64,000 bases of DNA from contig CAMXWV010000004.1 in NCBI GenBank assembly GCA_947252755.1, positions 1 to 64,000 of the forward strand, given 5' to 3'. Shown piece after piece: positions 1 through 8,223 of this stretch. Every line of letters begins with the position of its first letter. Position 1 is the first letter of the stretch. The notes beneath the pieces are model-generated. The model had not been told where the DNA came from and did no database searches. It worked only from the letters and a program-made list of their open reading frames with translations. Made by a program: the position numbers and the translations under genes. Source of the stretch: an uncultured Dermabacter sp. (lineage in GTDB: Bacteria > Actinomycetota > Actinomycetes > Actinomycetales > Dermabacteraceae).

Positions 1-90
1 ATGTGCGCCCCGGCGACCATGTGCACGCCGGCGACCATGTGCGCCCCGGCGACCATGTGCACGCCGGCGACCATGTGCGCCCCGGCGACC
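1..90. repeat. Tandem array of five 18-bp units
   Basis: Five uninterrupted 18-bp units begin at 1, 19, 37, 55 and 73. They alternate between two variants differing at two neighbouring positions (ATGTGCGCCCC... and ATGTGCACGCC...), so the array also reads as a 36-bp period. Eighteen is a multiple of three, so both strands stay open: MCAPAT/MCTPAT forward, MVAGAH/MVAGVH-like in reverse. The array starts at base 1 and probably continues outside the window, so it may be the end of a repeat protein or a non-coding minisatellite. Confidence 0.9.
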
Positions 91-163
91 AACGGTGACC
101 GCGTCGTGTTCTGCGGCCTTCCCCGGCGCAGTGCCCGGCTGCGGAATAGGCAGCCCACGCTGC

Positions 164-227
164 CAGGTTCACACCAGCGGCCAGTGAGAACTCCACAGGT
201 TCACACCTGCGTCCGGTGAGAACCCCA
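164..227. repeat. Two 32-bp direct repeats, each with an inner inverted repeat
   Basis: Copies at 164-195 and 196-227 are adjacent and mostly identical. Each contains an imperfect inverted repeat with a 7-base spacer: GTTCACACC at 199-207 against GGTGAGAAC at 215-223 in copy 2, and the same arrangement at 167-191 in copy 1. The 32-bp period is about three helical turns. The pair ends just before a -10-like CATAAT (226-231) upstream of the transporter gene at 266, so tandem operator sites are plausible. Confidence 0.6.
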
Positions 228-265
228 TAATCACCCCGTACCCTTCCCCTTGAAAAGGAGAGCTG

Positions 266-1654
266 ATGACAGCCCCTGCACCAACCGATCCGTCCGCAGA
301 GCACGGTCACATGACCATCTCGAAAAGAGACCGTTCCCGCGTGGTGCTTGCGTCCCTAGTGGGCACAACCATCGAGTTCTATGACTTCTACATCTACGCC
401 ACGGCAGCGGTAGCGGTTCTGCCGGCGCTGTTCTTCCTTGAGGCCGACGCCACGGCAGCGCTCCTCGCCTCCATGGCCACTTTCGGAGCAGCATTCATCG
501 CGCGCCCGATCGGCTCGATCCTGTTCGGCCACTTCGGCGACCGCGTCGGACGGAAGGCAACCCTGATCGGCGCGCTGCTCACCATGGGCATCGCCACGTT
601 CCTGATCGGCATGCTTCCCACCGCCCATCAGATCGGCGTGTGGGCACCGGCCATGCTGACGATCCTGCGCTTCTGCCAGGGACTCGGCCTGGGCGGCGAA
701 TGGTCGGGGGCGGCGCTGCTCGCCACCGAATACGCCGAAGAAGGCAAGCGTGCCCGGGCAGCCATGTGGCCGCAGCTCGGAGCACCGTTCGGGTTCATCC
801 TGGCCAACGGCTTCTTCCTGCTCCTCACAATCTGGTTCGGCTTCGACTCCACGAAGGACACCATCTCCCACAGCTTCCTGGTATGGGGCTGGCGCATCCC
901 ATTCCTCGCGTCCATCGTGATGGTGGCGGTGGGCCTGTGGGTGCGATTCCGCCTGGAAGAGACACCGGTGTTCCGAACAGCCCAGGACCAGGAGAAGACG
1001 CTGAAGTCGCCGCTGTCCGAAGCGTTCCGCACCGCATGGATTCCAATGATCCAGGGCACGTTCATCATGCTGGCCACCTATGTTCTCTTCTACCTAATGA
1101 CCGCGTGGATCCTCTCCTACGGCATCGGGAAACCTGAAGACGGCGGCCTGGGCGTGTCGTACCGCGAGTTCCTGGTGCAGCAGCTGGTGAGCGTGCTGCT
1201 CTTTGCTGGGATGATCCCGGTATCCGGCTGGCTTGCGGACCGGTTCGGACGCCGTTCGTCACTGACCGTCATCACGGTGCTGATCGTGGCGTTCGGAGCG
1301 TCCTTCCATCTCTTCCTGGACCCCAGCGTTATCGGCCACGGCGCTGATGTGTCCGTGGGGCGAGTCCTGCTCTTCCTTTCGGTGGGCATGGCACTGATGG
1401 GCCTGACCTTCGGCTCCATGTCTGCCGTGCTGCCGGAGCTCTTCGCCACCAACGTCCGATACACCGGCTCCGGCATCTCCTACAACATGGCGTCCATCCT
1501 TGGCGCTGCGATCACCCCGTTCATCGCTGTGTATCTCAATGCCTCATTCGGCGTGTGGGCTGTTGGACTGTATCTGGCGCTGGCCGGTGTGCTGTCTCTT
1601 ATCGCACTGCGGCTCTCCCCGGAGACGCGCCACCGGGATATGCGTCATATCTGA
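266..1654 (+). CDS. MFS transporter, metabolite:H+ symporter (MHS) type
   Basis: A 462-aa secondary transporter of the major facilitator superfamily, closest in pattern to the MHS/ProP-shikimate group. The N-terminus has the MHS-like IEFYDFYIYA segment in TM1, followed by the loop-2/3 motif GHFGDRVGRK near residues 90-100 and a second copy, GWLADRFGRR, near 320. About 12 hydrophobic segments are visible. The ATG at 266 follows an AAAAGGAG ribosome site at 253-260. The gene converges with the sarcosine oxidase operon. That setting suggests a small methylated amine or carboxylate substrate, but the substrate cannot be read from the sequence. Confidence 0.85.
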   Translation: MTAPAPTDPSAEHGHMTISKRDRSRVVLASLVGTTIEFYDFYIYATAAVAVLPALFFLEADATAALLASMATFGAAFIARPIGSILFGHFGDRVGRKATLIGALLTMGIATFLIGMLPTAHQIGVWAPAMLTILRFCQGLGLGGEWSGAALLATEYAEEGKRARAAMWPQLGAPFGFILANGFFLLLTIWFGFDSTKDTISHSFLVWGWRIPFLASIVMVAVGLWVRFRLEETPVFRTAQDQEKTLKSPLSEAFRTAWIPMIQGTFIMLATYVLFYLMTAWILSYGIGKPEDGGLGVSYREFLVQQLVSVLLFAGMIPVSGWLADRFGRRSSLTVITVLIVAFGASFHLFLDPSVIGHGADVSVGRVLLFLSVGMALMGLTFGSMSAVLPELFATNVRYTGSGISYNMASILGAAITPFIAVYLNASFGVWAVGLYLALAGVLSLIALRLSPETRHRDMRHI

Positions 1655-1808
1655 GTGCGCTCGCGGTGGCGCAGCAGGCGGCGCCGGAAGAGAGCTGCGC
1701 CGTCCGCGCCGAGCTTGCCATCTGCGCCATCAGCGACCGCGCCGAGCTGGCTATCAGCCGCGCTGGGACGCCCCGGGGCTAGCGCTGGCGTTGCCGAGTG
1801 AGCGCCGC

Positions 1809-1888
1809 GTGCACAACTAACTGTGGCTGAAAGAGCTGTTTTTCGCGGCTGCGACCGGTTTTCGTCCGGTTGAGCCACAGTTGTGCAC
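1809..1888. repeat. 80-bp inverted-repeat element, possibly MITE-like
   Basis: The left arm at 1809-1828 (GTGCACAACT then AACTGTGGCT) and right arm at 1873-1888 (AGCCACAGTTGTGCAC) are reverse complements over 16 bp, except that the left arm duplicates four bases, AACT. A second small stem (ACCGG/CCGGT) lies inside. The element sits in a convergent intergenic gap with no coding capacity. It could be a small non-autonomous mobile element, a REP-like palindrome or a bidirectional transcription end. Confidence 0.6.
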
Positions 1889-1946
1889 AGATTCCTACCC
1901 GCCGGCGGAGACCCAGTGCGGACCGGACCCGGTACGGCACAGAGAA

Positions 1947-1980
1947 GAGCCGGTCCGACGCCGAAGCGCCGAACCGGCTC
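1947..1980 (-). terminator. Hairpin terminator after soxG
   Basis: An 8-bp perfect stem (GAGCCGGT at 1947-1954, ACCGGCTC at 1973-1980) lies about 80 bp past the soxG stop. No strong T tract follows, so the termination mechanism is uncertain. Confidence 0.45.
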
Positions 1981-2060
1981 GCATCTCTCAGCTGGTCATC
2001 CGAACCGCGCAGAACAGGGCGTCCTGCCCGGGCGGCTCAGCGGACAGCGGCGGGGTTCGG

Positions 2061-2693
2061 TCAGAGAACCTCGTCCTGCTCGAACTCCTTCATGCCGTCG
2101 AGCAGCCAGCGGACCGTGAAGTCTGCGAAAGAAGCGCGCGGGTAGATGCGGAAGGAGTCCTCGCCGTTCCGGTGCAGGTACACCGGAATCTTCAGCAGGG
2201 CTGTGGTGATTGCGGAGCCCACTGGGAACTCGCGCGGGTGAAGGTCTGCGTGGCAGCTCTTCTCCAGCACGTCCTGGGCGGAGGGCCCGGTCAGCTCGAA
2301 CACGGCGCGGTTCGCGGACAGTTCCACAGCATGCCCGGGCTTGCCCTCGAGCTTGTTGATGAAGCGGTCGGAATCGCCCGGCTCCTGGCGTTTGGATACG
2401 TCCACGGCGAGGAACTCGTCCGGGGACAGCCACATCACGTGGAGGCCGTTCGGGTCACCGGTGGTCTCCTTGACCTTGGTGGGCAGTGGGAACCCGAGCT
2501 CCTCTTCGATGAGGCGTGCGCTCTCCGATCCCAGCTCGGCGCGCAGGCCGATCTGGAGCGGGAACGGCAGCTCACGCAGCTGAACGCCGCGCTCACCGGA
2601 GATGGAGCCTGCCTTCATCTCCTCAGCGAGATGAGCGGCCGGGGTCAGACGCTCGGAGTCGAGCGGAACAGTGGGTGCAAGGTTTTCAGCCAT
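2061..2693 (-). CDS. Sarcosine oxidase gamma subunit
   Basis: A 210-aa protein beginning MAENLAPTV. SoxG is the gamma subunit of heterotetrameric sarcosine oxidase, which converts sarcosine to glycine, transfers the methyl carbon to tetrahydrofolate and releases H2O2. The subunit is structurally related to a GcvT domain and has no cofactor of its own. I chose the ATG at 2693 because AGAAGGGAAG precedes it and it overlaps the soxA stop by 8 bp, as expected for translational coupling; a longer frame upstream lies inside soxA. It is the last gene of the soxBDAG operon, with a hairpin at 1947-1980 downstream. Confidence 0.93.
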   Translation of the reverse strand: MAENLAPTVPLDSERLTPAAHLAEEMKAGSISGERGVQLRELPFPLQIGLRAELGSESARLIEEELGFPLPTKVKETTGDPNGLHVMWLSPDEFLAVDVSKRQEPGDSDRFINKLEGKPGHAVELSANRAVFELTGPSAQDVLEKSCHADLHPREFPVGSAITTALLKIPVYLHRNGEDSFRIYPRASFADFTVRWLLDGMKEFEQDEVL

Positions 2694-5670
2694 CGCGGCG
2701 CTTCCCTTCTGGATCGAACAGGCACAGAGGTGCAATCTCAACGTCGACGAGCTCGCCGTTCACAAACGACTTCAGGATCTCTCCCTGACGGTTGCGGCCG
2801 TTGTCAATGAGGGCCAGACCGAAGGTGCGGCCCAGGTTCGGCGAATCGTAGGAGGAGGACACCCAGCCCACCTGCGGAACCTGACCGTTGCTCTTGGTGA
2901 GCGGGTCCTCAGCGGTTGCAGCGCGCGGCTTCGGGTCAACGCCGGCCTCGATGAGAGCGGCGCCCTCGGGGAGGCGGACCTTCTTATCCACCGGCAGCAC
3001 CCCCACAAGGTGCTTACGATCCTCGCGCTTGGTGTCTGCGCGCTCCAGGGAGCGCTTGCCGATGAAGTCCTTCTTCTTCTTGGATACAGCCCAGTCCATG
3101 CCGGCGTCAGCCGCGGTGACAGTGCCGTCGGTGTCCTGACCGATGATGATCAGGCCCTTCTCGGCACGCAGCACGTGCATGGTCTCGGTGCCGTACTTGG
3201 TGATGTTGAACTCGGCGCCTGCCTCTTCCACCATCTCCCAGACCTTCTGACCGTAGAACCCGTCCACGTTGATCTCGTAGGCGAGCTCACCGGAGAACGA
3301 AATGCGGCAGATACGCGCCGGCACGCCGTTGCTCAGGGTGGTCTCCTTGAAGGACATGAACTTGAACGCGTCGTTCGAGACGTCAAGCTCCGGAGCGACT
3401 TTGGCGATCACATCCCGTGATTTCGGGCCGCCCACCGTGACGGTGGCGTACTGCTCGGTCACCGAGGTGAGGGTGACGTCGAGCTCCGGCCACTCGGTCT
3501 GGTGCCATTCCTCAAGCCAGTCGAACACGGTGGCGGCGCCGCCGGTGGTTGTGGTCATGAGGAAGCGGTCCTCAGCGATGCGCATGGTGACGCCGTCGTC
3601 CAGCAGCATGCCGTCCACGTTCAGCATGAGGCCGTAGCGGCCCATGCCCACCTTCAGCAGCTTGAAGCCGTTGGTGTACACGCGGTTGACGAACTCTGCC
3701 GCGTCCTGGCCGCGGATCTCGATCTTGCCCAGGGTGGTGCCGTCCATCATGCCGACGGAGTCCCGCACCGCCTTGGATTCGCGGTACACCGCTTCGTCCA
3801 TGGTCTCCTCGCCCACCGGGAAGTACCAGGGGCGCTTCCACTGGCCCACGTCCTCGAACGGGCACTCGGACTTGAGGTGAGCGGCGTGGATCGGGGTGAG
3901 GCGAGCCGGGTCGAATAGGTCGCCGCGCTCACGGCCCGCAAGGGCAGCGAACGGGAGGGCCACGAACGGCGGACGGTAGCCGGACACGCCCACCTTGCCG
4001 AAGTCCTCTTCGCCAAGCAGGATCGCATTGATCGCCATGGCGTTGACGCCGGCGGTCTTGCCCTGGTCGTTTGCGGTGCCGATTGAGGTGTAGCGCTTGA
4101 TGTGCTCGATGCTGTGCATGCCGGCGCCGTGTGCGCGGATGATGTCAGCAACTGACTGGTCGCGCTGGAAGTCCACGAAGTGATCGCGCCACTGTTTGGC
4201 ATCGCCTGTGAGCGCCGGGACCAGCCACATCGGGCGCACCGACGCGCAGCACTGCGGCGCCTCGAACTCAGCGGAGACCGCGGGTGCGTCAGCAGCGGCA
4301 GAGCCTCCCTCGAAGCCGGCCTTCTCAGCGGCAGCTGTGAGCGCAGCAGCGCCGGCCTTCGCACCGGACTCCAGTGCGTCTTCGGTGGAGAAGCGGCCGG
4401 TGAGCGCACCTGCCAGGTGCTCGTCGGCCACGGAGCCTTCCACGGGCACGAATCCTGCGATGTCCTGGTTCCACTCGGTCTTTCCCTGGCGGTGCACGTG
4501 CAGGTGCACGGTGGGGGACCAGCCGCCGGAGACGATCACGAGGTCGGTGTCCACGCGGGTGGTCTCACCGGTGAGCTCGTTGTTTTCATCCACCTGGGAG
4601 ATGTCCGCGTTCTCCACGCGGTCGCCCATCACGGACGCACCGGTTCCCACCACGGCGGAGCCGAGGAAGGTGGGTGCGCCGGTGATCTCCGCTGCCTTCT
4701 TCGCCGCGTCAGAGGCTTCCGTGCGGGAGTCCACGAGGGCCACGATCTCAGCGCCGGCAGCGTGGAGGTCCACGGCCGCCTCGTAGGCGGAGTCGTTCGT
4801 GGTGAACACCACGACCTTCCGGCCGGGCAGCGCGGCGTAGCGGTTCGTGAAGGTGCGCGCCGACGCGGCCATCATGACGCCGGGGCGGTCATTCGTGGCG
4901 AATGCGATCGGACGTTCGATGGCGCCGGTGGCGAGCACCACCTGGTTCGCGCGGATGTGCCACACGCGCTGGCGGGACACACCGGGACGCTCCTTGGCCG
5001 GAAGGTGGTCGGTGCGGTTCTCCAGTGCGATCACGTAGTTCGCGTCGTATGCGCCGAAGGCGAGGGTGCGGGACAGGTAGAGGAAGTCCTGGTTCTTCTG
5101 CAGCTCCGCAATTTCGTCAGCGGCCCACTGGGCGCCGGTCTTGCCGTCGATCTCAAGCCTGCGGGAGGCCAGCAGGCTGCCGCCGGGCAGCGGTTGGTTG
5201 TCGATGAGGGCAACGCGTGCCTGGCCCTGCAGGGCGGCCTTGGCGGCGGCGATGCCGGCGGGGCCGGCGCCGATCACGAGCACGTCAACGTGCTTGTGCT
5301 TGCGGTCGTAGATCGCTGGATCCTTCTTCGGGTCCAGGGCGCCCTGGCCGGGAACGTAGAAGCCGTCGAGCCCTTCGAACAGCTCCACGGTGGTGACCGG
5401 GAGCATGGTCTCGTCGATATCGTTGTCGCTGCGTGCCTTGATGGTGACAAGGCCGTTGGGCTCTTCCACGCCGGCGGCGATGATGCCGCGGGGGCGCTGA
5501 AGGTACATGGAGTTCTTGGTCTGCAGGCGACCGTTGGCGATCAGGGCCGATGCGAGCGTGTCACCGGCGAAGCCGCTGTACCTCTCGCCTTCGAAGGTGA
5601 AGCTGATCGGGCTGCTGCGGTCGATGCCGTGGCCCGGCGCCGTGTCAACGCGGTGGGAGGTGGTGCTCAC
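2686..5670 (-). CDS. Sarcosine oxidase alpha subunit
   Basis: A 994-aa protein, close to the roughly 970 residues usual for SoxA. The N-terminal part is a 2Fe-2S-like fold as in the octopine dehydrogenase family. A dinucleotide-binding site, VIGAGPAGIAAAKAA, near residues 131-145 binds NAD. The middle carries the alpha-subunit oxidoreductase core with a pair of cysteines (QCCASVRP), and the last 400 or so residues form a GcvT/aminomethyltransferase domain for tetrahydrofolate. Its start overlaps the soxD stop by 4 bp and its stop overlaps the soxG start. It is the largest subunit of the cytosolic SoxABDG complex. Confidence 0.96.
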   Translation of the reverse strand: MSTTSHRVDTAPGHGIDRSSPISFTFEGERYSGFAGDTLASALIANGRLQTKNSMYLQRPRGIIAAGVEEPNGLVTIKARSDNDIDETMLPVTTVELFEGLDGFYVPGQGALDPKKDPAIYDRKHKHVDVLVIGAGPAGIAAAKAALQGQARVALIDNQPLPGGSLLASRRLEIDGKTGAQWAADEIAELQKNQDFLYLSRTLAFGAYDANYVIALENRTDHLPAKERPGVSRQRVWHIRANQVVLATGAIERPIAFATNDRPGVMMAASARTFTNRYAALPGRKVVVFTTNDSAYEAAVDLHAAGAEIVALVDSRTEASDAAKKAAEITGAPTFLGSAVVGTGASVMGDRVENADISQVDENNELTGETTRVDTDLVIVSGGWSPTVHLHVHRQGKTEWNQDIAGFVPVEGSVADEHLAGALTGRFSTEDALESGAKAGAAALTAAAEKAGFEGGSAAADAPAVSAEFEAPQCCASVRPMWLVPALTGDAKQWRDHFVDFQRDQSVADIIRAHGAGMHSIEHIKRYTSIGTANDQGKTAGVNAMAINAILLGEEDFGKVGVSGYRPPFVALPFAALAGRERGDLFDPARLTPIHAAHLKSECPFEDVGQWKRPWYFPVGEETMDEAVYRESKAVRDSVGMMDGTTLGKIEIRGQDAAEFVNRVYTNGFKLLKVGMGRYGLMLNVDGMLLDDGVTMRIAEDRFLMTTTTGGAATVFDWLEEWHQTEWPELDVTLTSVTEQYATVTVGGPKSRDVIAKVAPELDVSNDAFKFMSFKETTLSNGVPARICRISFSGELAYEINVDGFYGQKVWEMVEEAGAEFNITKYGTETMHVLRAEKGLIIIGQDTDGTVTAADAGMDWAVSKKKKDFIGKRSLERADTKREDRKHLVGVLPVDKKVRLPEGAALIEAGVDPKPRAATAEDPLTKSNGQVPQVGWVSSSYDSPNLGRTFGLALIDNGRNRQGEILKSFVNGELVDVEIAPLCLFDPEGKRRDG

Positions 5671-5963
5671 TTGGCGTCTCCTTCAGTCAGATCGGGCGCC
5701 TTCTGGCCGGTGGGCCAGGTCGCCTTGAATTCGTAGGTCTTGGTGTTGCGGATGGCGTTGAACCACTTGCGGCAGCCGCCGGCGTGGACCCAGCGCTCGG
5801 CGAAGTCGCCTTCGGGGTTCTTGCGGTAGAAGAGAAACCTTGCCCACTCTTCGTCGCTCATGTTCGCGGCCTCTTCTCCGGGGTAGGAGATGTAGGCCTC
5901 TTTGCCGTAGGTGAACTCGATTTCGTCGCGTGGCCCGCAGTGGGGGCATTCGATAAGAAACAT
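5667..5963 (-). CDS. Sarcosine oxidase delta subunit
   Basis: A 98-aa zinc-binding subunit. The four zinc ligands typical of SoxD are visible: C6 and C9 in ECPHCG, H60 and C64 in WVHAGGCRKW. I preferred the ATG at 5963 over an upstream in-frame ATG because AAGGAT lies just before it and the MFLIECPHCG start matches the family. It overlaps soxA by 4 bp and follows soxB by 37 bp. Confidence 0.95.
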   Translation of the reverse strand: MFLIECPHCGPRDEIEFTYGKEAYISYPGEEAANMSDEEWARFLFYRKNPEGDFAERWVHAGGCRKWFNAIRNTKTYEFKATWPTGQKAPDLTEGDAK

Positions 5964-6000
5964 CGTTGATCCTTGGGAATCGAAATGTGTGGGGTGGGGA

Positions 6001-7218
6001 TCAGTGCGCCACAGCGGCAGCACCGTGCTCGTCGATCAGGAGGCCTGAGGTGAAGCGGTCGATGCTGAAGCCCGCGTTGAGCTCGTGCGGCTCATCGTTC
6101 GCAATGGTGTACGCGAAGGTCCAGCCGCAGGCGGGGGTGGCCTTGAAGCCGCCGGTGCCCCAGCCGCAGTTGACGTACAGGCCGTCAACATCAGTCTTGG
6201 AGATGATCGGCGAGGCGTCACCGGTGGTATCCACAATGCCGCCCCAGGTGCGCAGCAGGTGCGCTCGAGCGAAGATCGGCATGAGCTCAACGGCGGCGGC
6301 CATCTGTTCGGCAACCACGTGGAACGAGCCGCGCTGCCCGTAGCCCACGTACTGGTCGATGCCGGCGCCCATGACGAGTTCGCCCTTGTGTGCCTGGGAG
6401 ACGTACATGTGGACGTGGTTGGACATGACCACGGTGGGATGCACCTGTTCGAACAGTTCGGAGACGAGTGCCTGCAGCGGGTGGGACTGGATCGGGAGGA
6501 TCACGCCGGCGGTCTCGGCAACAACCCAGGAGTGGCCGGCAGCTGCCAGGCCCACCTTCGGTGCGAGGATCTTGCCGCGGTTGGTGTCCACACCGGTGAC
6601 CTTGTCCCCGTCCTTGAGGACCTTGGTGACCTCGCAGTTCTGGATGATGTCCACGCCCATCTCTTCGAGCTTGCGCGCGTAGGCCCAGGCCACCCAGTCG
6701 TGCTTGGCGATGCCGGCGCGGGGCTGGTAGGTGCCGCCCATGACGGGGTAGCGGATGTCATCGGAGATGTTGAGGATCGGGCAGACTTCCTTGACCTGCT
6801 GCGGATCCAGGAATTCGGAGTCCACGCCGTTGAGGCGGTTGGCCTCCACTCGGCGGACGGATTCGCGGACGTCCCCGAGGGTGTGCGCGAGGTTCAGCAC
6901 GCCGCGCTGCGAGAAGAACATCTCGTACTCGAGCTCTTCGGTGAGGCCTTCCCACAGCTTGAGCGCGTGCTCATAGATGCCGGCGGACTCATCCCACAGG
7001 TAGTTCGAGCGGATGATGGTGGTGTTGCGGGCCATGTTGCCGCCCGCGAGCCATCCTTTTTCGAGGACGGCGATGTTGGTCATGCCGTGATTTTTGGCCA
7101 GGTAGTACGCGGTGGCGAGGCCATGGCCGCCGCCGCCGACGATAATGGCGTCATATGACGACTTCGGGTCCTTATGCGACCAGAGGAACTCTGGGTGCTC
7201 AGGAAGCATTTCAGCCAT
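6001..7218 (-). CDS. Sarcosine oxidase beta subunit
   Basis: A 405-aa flavoprotein carrying the FAD site and the covalently bound FMN of the heterotetramer; sarcosine is oxidised here. The FAD motif GGGGHGLATAYYLAK is near residues 28-42. H173 in AKHDWVAWAY aligns with the histidine that holds the covalent FMN in characterised enzymes (residue 172/173). I chose the third codon of the open frame (ATG 7218), because AAAGGGAG then has correct spacing and MAEMLPEHPEFLW is the usual N-terminus. It is the first gene of the sox operon, behind a clear promoter at 7285-7313. Confidence 0.96.
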   Translation of the reverse strand: MAEMLPEHPEFLWSHKDPKSSYDAIIVGGGGHGLATAYYLAKNHGMTNIAVLEKGWLAGGNMARNTTIIRSNYLWDESAGIYEHALKLWEGLTEELEYEMFFSQRGVLNLAHTLGDVRESVRRVEANRLNGVDSEFLDPQQVKEVCPILNISDDIRYPVMGGTYQPRAGIAKHDWVAWAYARKLEEMGVDIIQNCEVTKVLKDGDKVTGVDTNRGKILAPKVGLAAAGHSWVVAETAGVILPIQSHPLQALVSELFEQVHPTVVMSNHVHMYVSQAHKGELVMGAGIDQYVGYGQRGSFHVVAEQMAAAVELMPIFARAHLLRTWGGIVDTTGDASPIISKTDVDGLYVNCGWGTGGFKATPACGWTFAYTIANDEPHELNAGFSIDRFTSGLLIDEHGAAAVAH

Positions 7219-7260
7219 ATTCATCTCCCTTTCTACAGCCTGCGACTCTGCAGACCGACC

Positions 7261-7274
7261 ACTGATATATCAGT
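7261..7274. promoter_or_regulatory. Perfect 14-bp palindrome, candidate GntR operator
   Basis: ACTGATATATCAGT is its own reverse complement. It lies just downstream of the predicted soxB start point (about 7278), where a bound protein would block transcription. The gene on the other side encodes a GntR/FCD regulator, the natural candidate. Confidence 0.5.
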
Positions 7275-7284
7275 TGTGGCACCG

Positions 7285-7313
7285 ATAGTATGGTGACTCG
7301 GAGCCCACGTCAA
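7285..7313 (-). promoter_or_regulatory. Promoter of the soxBDAG operon
   Basis: On the minus strand, TTGACG (7313-7308) and TACTAT (7290-7285) are separated by exactly 17 bp, a near-consensus housekeeping promoter, about 70 bp before soxB. It overlaps the weaker divergent promoter of the GntR gene (GTGACT/TAATCT, -10 at 7316-7321). Confidence 0.7.
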
Positions 7314-7322
7314 GCTAATCTT

Positions 7323-7347
7323 GCAACATGGTTGCACTGCCTGCAAC
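7323..7347 (-). promoter_or_regulatory. Three-half-site operator, sox/gntR intergenic
   Basis: Read on the minus strand this is GTTGC-N7-GCAAC-N3-GTTGC with all 15 specified bases present. It sits one base past the -10 of the plus-strand GntR gene and 9 bp upstream of the sox -35. It is one of four copies of the same element in the window (see 19851, 22673 and 24124). Confidence 0.7.
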
Positions 7348-7393
7348 ACACCTGTTCGGGCATCGCAGCCGGCCGGGTCAGAGAGGAGAGCTG

Positions 7394-8119
7394 ATGGCGG
7401 AGAACGCAACGGCGAAAGACCGAAACGCCCCGGAGCAGAAACCCGAGCTGCGCGGGCTGGCACTGCTCACCGAAGCGCACGAGGAGGCCCCGGAGTCCCT
7501 TGCGGGTCAGGCGTATCGGCAGATTCTTGATCGGCTGATCATGCTGGAGATTCCGCCGGGAGCTCCGATCAATGAGGCTGAGCTGGCCGCCGAGTTCGGT
7601 GTGGGCCGCACCCCGCTGCGCGAAGCGCTCAAGCGTCTTGAAGTGGACCAGCTGGTGGTCTCCTACCCGCGCCGCGGCACCTTCGCCACGCACGTGGACA
7701 TCACAGAACTCGCGTCTATCTTCGAGGTCCGACGCGTTCTTGAACCCCTCGGTGCACGCTTGGCCGCAGAGCGGCTCACCCCGGAGCTGCGTGAACGCTA
7801 CATCCTGGTGCGGGACGGGATTGAGCACCTCACCGAGGAGATCTCACGCCGCCAGCTGCTGGAGTATGACGTGGAAGTTCACCGCCTGATCTACTCCGCC
7901 GCAGGCAACCCCCATCTGGAGGCTGAGCTCGTACGCCTGGACAATCTGGTGACCCGGATCTGGTGCGTGGTGCTGGACCGCATGCCGGCGATCAGCGATC
8001 ACATCAAAGAGCACATAGATCTGTTGGATGCGATCGTTGACGGGGACGGTGATCGTGCTGCTGAGCTGGTGAGCTCACACGTGGAAGGCTTCGAAGCTGC
8101 GGTTCGCAGCGTTCTCTGA
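7394..8119 (+). CDS. GntR/FCD family transcriptional regulator
   Basis: A 241-aa regulator. A GntR winged helix-turn-helix occupies about residues 35-105 (AYRQILDRLI...GVGRTPLREALKRLE...YPRRGTFAT), followed by an all-helical FCD ligand domain with the expected metal-binding pattern (D/H in DVEVHRLIY, HIDLLDAI and SHVEGF). The start at 7394 follows GAGGAGAG; an earlier in-frame ATG at 7328 lies inside the shared operator and has no ribosome site. It is divergent from the sox operon, which it may control through the palindrome at 7261-7274. It is a paralogue of the regulator at 12667. Confidence 0.88.
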   Translation: MAENATAKDRNAPEQKPELRGLALLTEAHEEAPESLAGQAYRQILDRLIMLEIPPGAPINEAELAAEFGVGRTPLREALKRLEVDQLVVSYPRRGTFATHVDITELASIFEVRRVLEPLGARLAAERLTPELRERYILVRDGIEHLTEEISRRQLLEYDVEVHRLIYSAAGNPHLEAELVRLDNLVTRIWCVVLDRMPAISDHIKEHIDLLDAIVDGDGDRAAELVSSHVEGFEAAVRSVL

Positions 8120-8162
8120 CCTGCGATCCACATGAAGCCTGGACCGGGGCGCTGAGCGAACA

Positions 8163-8179
8163 CGCGTCTCATAGACGCG
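8163..8179. terminator. Hairpin between convergent gntR and dmg
   Basis: A perfect 7-bp stem (CGCGTCT/AGACGCG) with a 3-base loop lies in the 104-bp gap between two convergent genes, so it may serve both. There is no obvious T tract. Confidence 0.45.
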
Positions 8180-8223
8180 ACCGGGGATGCGCGTTGCACC
8201 GCCCGGCCGCGTCTTCTCGCCAG

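Larger units (their letters stand above)
1655..2060. other. Intergenic region between convergent genes
   Basis: About 400 bases without a credible gene. It separates the convergent transporter (+) and soxG (-) genes and contains an 80-bp inverted-repeat element (1809-1888) and a hairpin (1947-1980), both described separately. Open frames here lack ribosome sites and resemble no protein I know. Confidence 0.7.

Noticed and set aside
1..219. Open frame of MCAPAT/MCTPAT repeats
   Set aside because: It arises from the 18-bp tandem array being free of stops; it has no ribosome site, and the part past the repeat looks random.
164..227. CRISPR-like direct repeats
   Set aside because: Only two adjacent units with no spacers of even length between repeats and no cas genes.
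4180..5736. Long open frame opposite soxA (518 codons)
   Set aside because: Antisense shadow of a well-supported gene in high-GC DNA; no start signal and no recognisable domain.
7328..7393. Earlier ATG for the first GntR gene
   Set aside because: It lies within the operator and has no ribosome site, while ATG 7394 follows GAGGAGAG.
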